Source: Pseudomonas sp. 30_B (GTDB lineage Bacteria; Pseudomonadota; Gammaproteobacteria; Pseudomonadales; Pseudomonadaceae). Taken from it: a DNA stretch of 64,000 nucleotides. Under the pieces are notes generated by a model. The model had not been told where the DNA came from, did not search any database, and worked only from the letters and a program-made list of their open reading frames with translations. The translations under genes and the position numbers were made by a program. Location of the stretch: assembly GCF_017491605.1 (NCBI RefSeq), contig NZ_JAFGYY010000011.1, positions 1-64,000 on the forward strand, read 5' to 3'. Shown piece by piece: positions 60,169 to 64,000 of this stretch (position 1 is its first letter; every line of letters starts with the position of its first letter).

Positions 60169-61098
60169 TCACGCCGCCGGCAGGCGCAACGCCCCAGCAC
60201 AATCCTCGCGCTGCAACATCGTCTCGACCACCTGCGCCAGCGCCAGACGCACGTCGCCCACCAGGCGATTGCTCTTCAGCTCCTGCTTGTACACCAGGTA
60301 GAAATTGAACCACTGCTCCAGCGCGAAGGGCCGGCTGACCAGCTTCGGGCTCTCGCACAGGTCAGCAGCGGTGATGGCGTTGACCAGGCTCAGCCCGCCG
60401 GTCATTTCGATCATCGCGCCCATGCACGACAGGCTGGACTGCAACTCGTGGCGCAGCAGGCGGCGCAGGCTGTTGTCGCGGTAGATCAGGTGGTCGGACT
60501 GGATCGGCTTGATCAGCGCCTGCCCGTCGAGGTCGGCCAGCTCCAATTCCGCCTTCCCCGCCAGCTCGCTGGCCGCCGGCATCAGCACGCGCATGCGCGC
60601 CGAGACCATGGGCGCGAACAACAGGTTGGGCTCGTGCACCTCGTAGGAGACCAGCGCCATGTCCAGCCGCCCGGCTTCCACCTCGGCGATCAGCCGGCCG
60701 CTGGCCGCCACGTCCAGCGACACCGCGATGCCCGGATGGGCCTGCAGGTAACGCTGCACCAGGCCGGGCCCGAAGCGGTGGCCGAGGCCGGGCGCGCAGC
60801 CCAGCTTCAGCGACGCCACGCCGCTGTCCTGGAGGACGAACAGGTCCTCCTCGATACGCGCCAGGTTGCCCATCAGCAGGACCGCCTCGTTGAGCATGTA
60901 GCGCCCGGCGGCGGTGATCTGCAGGCGTTGGTTCTCGCGGGTGAACAGGCGAATCTTCAGCGACTCCTCCAGCCGCGCCAGGGCGTGGCTCACCGCCGAC
61001 TGAGTGAGCCCCAGCTGCACCGCGGCCTGGCGCGTGGAACCGGTGGTGGCGATGGCGTGGAAGATTTCCAGGTCGCGCAGGCTGAACTCGGTACGCAT
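60169..61098 (-). CDS. LysR-family regulator of the amine-uptake cassette
   Basis: A 309-residue LysR protein: helix-turn-helix at about 9-65 (FHAIATTGSTRQAAVQLGLT), effector domain at about 95-300. It is divergent from the permease gene (212 bases between starts) and convergent with the amidohydrolase gene. It probably controls the transporter, amidohydrolase and aminotransferase genes. Confidence 0.87.
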   Translation of the reverse strand: MRTEFSLRDLEIFHAIATTGSTRQAAVQLGLTQSAVSHALARLEESLKIRLFTRENQRLQITAAGRYMLNEAVLLMGNLARIEEDLFVLQDSGVASLKLGCAPGLGHRFGPGLVQRYLQAHPGIAVSLDVAASGRLIAEVEAGRLDMALVSYEVHEPNLLFAPMVSARMRVLMPAASELAGKAELELADLDGQALIKPIQSDHLIYRDNSLRRLLRHELQSSLSCMGAMIEMTGGLSLVNAITAADLCESPKLVSRPFALEQWFNFYLVYKQELKSNRLVGDVRLALAQVVETMLQREDCAGALRLPAA

Positions 61099-61144
61099 GG
61101 TGGGGATGCATCCTGGCCGGTCAAATGATGAAAAAAGATCATAA

Positions 61145-61166
61145 ATTGACGCTATTTTTTGTCAAT
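61145..61166. promoter_or_regulatory. Candidate LysR operator of the amine-uptake cassette
   Basis: ATTGAC and GTCAAT form perfect arms with a 10-base AT-rich centre, 46 bases before the LysR start. The half-site ATTGACGC recurs at 58211-58218, 62 bases before the binding-protein gene. Confidence 0.55.
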
Positions 61167-61309
61167 GCAAGACTCACCCCGTGTTCACGAACAACTGAAA
61201 CCCGCTTGCCTGGCGGGCCTAAGCCAGAACACATGGGTATTAAAATAATTTGTAGGAACCACCATCCATTCACCACGGATGGCTCCAGAGACCCAACCCG
61301 AGAATAAGA

Positions 61310-61972
61310 ATGTTCGACTTCAACCTGGTGCTCCACTACCTCCCCATGCTGCTCAAGGCAGCCGGAGTCACGGTCGAGCTGACGCTGCTGGCCATCGTCT
61401 TCGGCCTGCTGATCGGCCTGCTCGCCGCCCTCGCCCGCCTGTCCCGCCACCGGCTGCTGCGCTGGATCGCCGGCACCTATATCTGGCTGATCCGCTCGAC
61501 GCCGCTGCTGGTGCAGCTGTTCATCATCTACTTCGGCCTGCCGCAGTTCGGCCTCGAACTGTCGCCCTTCACCTCCGGGGTGATCGGCCTGGCGCTGAAC
61601 GTCGGCGCCTACAACGCCGAGACCATCCGCGCCGGCATCCAGGCCATCCCCCACGGGCAGATCGAGGCGTCACGCTCGCTGGGCTTCGGCAGCGTGCGCA
61701 CCATGCGCCTGATCATCCTGCCGCAGGCCTTCAAGCTGATCGTGCCGCCGCTGGGCAACAACCTGATCATCCTGATCAAGGACACCTCGCTGGTCTCCAC
61801 CATTACCCTGGCCGAGCTGTTCATGCGCACCCAGCAGCTGGTGGGCGCGACCTTCAAGCCATTCGAGCTGTACTTCGCCTGCGCGCTGATCTACGCGCTG
61901 CTGACCAGCATCACCAGCCTGCTGCTGCAAGTGTTCGAGCGGCGGCTTCTGCTCAAGGGGGGACGGGCATGA
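61310..61972 (+). CDS. Polar amino acid ABC transporter permease
   Basis: A 220-residue permease with about five membrane segments. The EAA loop [19 protein letters not shown] near 105-123 contacts the ATPase. It belongs to the His/Glu/Gln/Arg/opine group. Only one permease gene is present, so it would act as a homodimer. A hairpin of CCATCC/GGATGG lies in its leader at 61262-61282. Its stop overlaps the ATPase start (ATGA). Confidence 0.88.
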   Translation: MFDFNLVLHYLPMLLKAAGVTVELTLLAIVFGLLIGLLAALARLSRHRLLRWIAGTYIWLIRSTPLLVQLFIIYFGLPQFGLELSPFTSGVIGLALNVGAYNAETIRAGIQAIPHGQIEASRSLGFGSVRTMRLIILPQAFKLIVPPLGNNLIILIKDTSLVSTITLAELFMRTQQLVGATFKPFELYFACALIYALLTSITSLLLQVFERRLLLKGGRA

Positions 61973-62730
61973 ACATCGCCGACGTACAGATCCAGCTGAA
62001 AGATATCCACAAGCACTACGGCCCGCTGGAGGTGCTCAAGGGCATCGACCTCGACGTGCGCCGGGGCGAGGTGATGGTACTGATTGGCCCCAGCGGCTCG
62101 GGCAAGAGCACCCTGCTGCGCTGCGTGAACATGCTCGAACAGCCCACCCGCGGCGAGATCCACTTCCAGGGTCAGTTGATCAACGACCGCCGCCGCAGCC
62201 ACGGCGCCCAGGAGAAATACCTCAACAGCCTGCGCATGAAAGTCGGCATGGTGTTCCAGCACTTCAACCTGTTCCCCCACCTCACGGTGCTGGAGAACAT
62301 CACCATCGCCCCGACCCAGCTGCAGGGCATCGACCCGCGCCAGGCCCGCGCCGAGGCGGAGGAACTGCTGGAGAAGGTCGGCGTGCTGGACAAGCGTGAC
62401 GTCTACCCCGGCAACCTTTCCGGCGGGCAGAAGCAGCGGGTGGCCATCGCCCGCGCCCTGGCGCTGAAGCCTGACGCGATGCTGTTCGACGAACCCACCT
62501 CGGCACTCGACCCGGAAATGGTCGGCGGCGTGCTGACGGTCATGGAAAGCCTCGCCCGCAGCGGCATGACCATGATGGTGGTGACCCACGAGATGCGCTT
62601 TGCCGAGAAGGTCGCCGACCGCGTGGTGTTCATGGCCGACGGCAACATCGTCGAGCAGGGCACCCCGCAGGAAGTGTTCCGCCAGCCGCAGCAGCAACGC
62701 ACCCGCTCCTTCCTCGCCGACATCGGCTGA
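61969..62730 (+). CDS. Polar amino acid ABC transporter ATP-binding protein
   Basis: A 253-residue ATPase. Walker [10 protein letters not shown] at 40-48, Q-loop in [10 protein letters not shown], signature NLSGGQKQR and Walker [12 protein letters not shown] are intact. It is coupled to the permease gene by ATGA overlap and forms the transporter with the binding protein at 58280. Confidence 0.92.
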   Translation: MNIADVQIQLKDIHKHYGPLEVLKGIDLDVRRGEVMVLIGPSGSGKSTLLRCVNMLEQPTRGEIHFQGQLINDRRRSHGAQEKYLNSLRMKVGMVFQHFNLFPHLTVLENITIAPTQLQGIDPRQARAEAEELLEKVGVLDKRDVYPGNLSGGQKQRVAIARALALKPDAMLFDEPTSALDPEMVGGVLTVMESLARSGMTMMVVTHEMRFAEKVADRVVFMADGNIVEQGTPQEVFRQPQQQRTRSFLADIG

Positions 62731-62780
62731 TTCGCTACCAAGGGCGCGCCGGGACGCGCGTCATCAACCAGGGGATTCGC

Positions 62781-64000
62781 ATGTCCGACTACCTGTTCTA
62801 CCAATCCTCCGTGCGCCTGCCGACGGTCTCCCACGCCCAGGGCATCTACGCCTGGGACGAGCATGGCAAGCGCTACCTGGACGCCTGCTCCGGGGCCATC
62901 GTCGCGCAGCTCGGCCATGGCCATCCGGCGGTGCGCGAGGCGATGCTGGCGCAGCTGGACAAGGTCGCCTTCGCCTACCGCACGCAGTTCGAGAACCAGC
63001 CGGCGGTGGACCTCGCCGAGCGTCTGGTGAACCTCACCGGCCAGCGCTTCGACCGGGTGTTCTTCTCCTCCGGCGGTTCCGAGTCGGTGGAGTCGGCGCT
63101 GAAGATCGCCCGCCAGTACTGGTTCTGCAAGGGCGAGCCGCAGCGCAGCATCTTCATCAGCCGCAAGCCGGCCTACCACGGCTCGACCATGGGCGCGCTG
63201 GCGATGACCAGCTACACGCCGCTGACCCAGCCCTTCGAGCCGATGTTCCAGCATTACCCGAAGATCGCCTCGCCGACCCAGTACCGCGTGCCCGCCGGCC
63301 TGAGCGCCGAGGCCCACGCCCTGGCCTGCGCCGACGAGCTGGAAGCGGCGATCCTGGAAGTCGGCGCGCACAACGTCGCCGCCTTCATCGCCGAGCCCAT
63401 CGGCGGCGCCAGCACCGGCGCGGAAGTCCCGCATGACGTCTACTTCCCGCGCATCCAGGCGATCTGCAAGCGCCACGGCATCCTGCTGATCCTCGACGAA
63501 GTGATGACCGGCATCGGCCGCACCGGGCGCTGGTTCGGCTACGAGCACTGGGACGTGCAGGCCGACATCCTGTGCCTGGCCAAGGGCCTGGGCGCCGGCT
63601 ACTACCCAGTCTCGGCGGTGCTGACCCGCGCCGAGCTGACCGACCCGATCCTCGCCTCCGGCGGCTTCCAGCACGGCTACACCTACGCCGGCAACCCGCT
63701 GGCCAGCGCCACCGCCCTGGCGGTGATCCAGGCCATCGAGGACGAGAACCTGGTGGCCAGGGTGGCCGAGAACGGCGCCTACCTGCTGGAGCGTCTCCAG
63801 GCGCTGGGCGCGCGCTACGAATTCGTCGGCGACGTGCGTGGACGCGGCTACCTGCAGGCCGTCGAGTACGTCGCCGACCGCGAGGGCAAGACACCCTATC
63901 CGCTGGCGGCCAACGTCAGCGACAGCATCACACGCCTGGCCCGCGAGCGCGGCCTGATCATCTACCCGCGCCGCTCGCTGATGGGAGAACAGGGCGACCA
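62781..64000 (+). CDS. Class III (omega) aminotransferase, incomplete at the right edge
   Basis: The frame is open from ATG 62781 to the end of the window (406 codons) without a stop; class III enzymes have about 430-460 residues, so a few dozen are missing. It shows SSGGSESVESALKIARQYW near 96-114, Asp239 in LILDEVMTGIGRTGRWFGYE, and PLP Lys268 in LAKGLGAGYYP. It would transfer the amino group of a diamine, omega-amino acid or similar compound. It follows the ATPase gene by 50 bases in the same direction. Confidence 0.9.
   Translation, partial: MSDYLFYQSSVRLPTVSHAQGIYAWDEHGKRYLDACSGAIVAQLGHGHPAVREAMLAQLDKVAFAYRTQFENQPAVDLAERLVNLTGQRFDRVFFSSGGSESVESALKIARQYWFCKGEPQRSIFISRKPAYHGSTMGALAMTSYTPLTQPFEPMFQHYPKIASPTQYRVPAGLSAEAHALACADELEAAILEVGAHNVAAFIAEPIGGASTGAEVPHDVYFPRIQAICKRHGILLILDEVMTGIGRTGRWFGYEHWDVQADILCLAKGLGAGYYPVSAVLTRAELTDPILASGGFQHGYTYAGNPLASATALAVIQAIEDENLVARVAENGAYLLERLQALGARYEFVGDVRGRGYLQAVEYVADREGKTPYPLAANVSDSITRLARERGLIIYPRRSLMGEQGD

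Noticed and set aside
1..64000. CRISPR arrays, tRNA or rRNA genes, prophage, toxin-antitoxin or known defence genes
   Set aside because: No regular spacer array, cloverleaf, rRNA stretch, phage structural gene or defence domain was recognised on either strand.

Overview
The window reads as a chromosomal segment of a Pseudomonas of the P. aeruginosa / P. citronellolis / P. nitroreducens group. Signs are the dense high-GC coding, short intergenic gaps, Pseudomonas REP families (cores of the GAGCTTGCTC and GGACTCCGTCC types), and a tpbA-like phosphatase next to an SDR gene. From about 37 to 58 kb the gene order is, as far as I recall, that of the PAO1 region around PA3418-PA3441 (ldh, SirB1-like, LuxR, DUF1329, DUF1302, AraC, ..., lrgAB, LysR, flavodoxin, folM-folE-folX). 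I see no rRNA, tRNA, CRISPR or prophage. The only mobile DNA is the end of an IS481-type element at the left edge.

Layout. 0-0.4 kb: IS481-like end inserted in a dispersed repeat. 0.4-6 kb: small membrane proteins, an SDR, TpbA, a HAD hydrolase and a SulP transporter, all on +. 6-12 kb: an aromatic-acid efflux operon (outer membrane factor, FUSC/AaeB, DUF1656/AaeX, HlyD/AaeA) divergent from its LysR regulator. 12-17 kb: 2-hydroxyacid dehydrogenase, orphan Wzz, and an EamA transporter divergent from an AraC regulator. 17.1-17.7 kb: copy A of a 0.5 kb repeat. 17.7-23.2 kb: iron island (DUF3325, PepSY reductase-like protein, DUF3649, an unknown protein, TonB siderophore receptor). 23.3-25.7 kb: MocR regulator divergent from a DMT transporter. 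25.8-28.2 kb: SNF2 helicase. 28.3-29.8 kb: FecI/FecR pair. 30-36.5 kb: 3-hydroxybutyrate dehydrogenase, two YceK lipoproteins, an ABC-2/HlyD exporter without an ATPase, PsiE, DUF3509, and LexA-boxed yebG. 36.5-37.1 kb: copy B of the repeat, inverted. 37-48 kb: leucine dehydrogenase, SirB1-like, MalT/LuxR regulator, DUF1329/DUF1302 pair, SnoaL-AraC regulator, FAD oxidoreductase and cupin. 48-52 kb: enoyl-CoA hydratase, SDR, alpha/beta hydrolase and class II aldolase. 52-54.5 kb: lrgAB with LysR. 54.5-58.1 kb: DUF985 cupin, flavodoxin, tetrahydromonapterin genes folM-folE-folX, DUF1244 and HopJ-like. 58.2-64 kb: polar amino-acid ABC transporter, acetylpolyamine amidohydrolase, LysR and class III aminotransferase, running off the right edge.

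How the genes work together. The clearest units are: the efflux operon with a 27-bp palindrome as candidate LysR operator; an iron unit with three candidate Fur boxes, whose FecI/FecR pair lies 5 kb from the STN-type receptor it may serve; the pterin operon; and the right-end cassette, which looks like uptake, deacetylation and transamination of an N-acetylated polyamine or similar amine. The least explained items are the 0.5 kb composite repeat, the ATPase-less ABC exporter, the SnoaL-AraC regulator and the unknown protein in the iron island.
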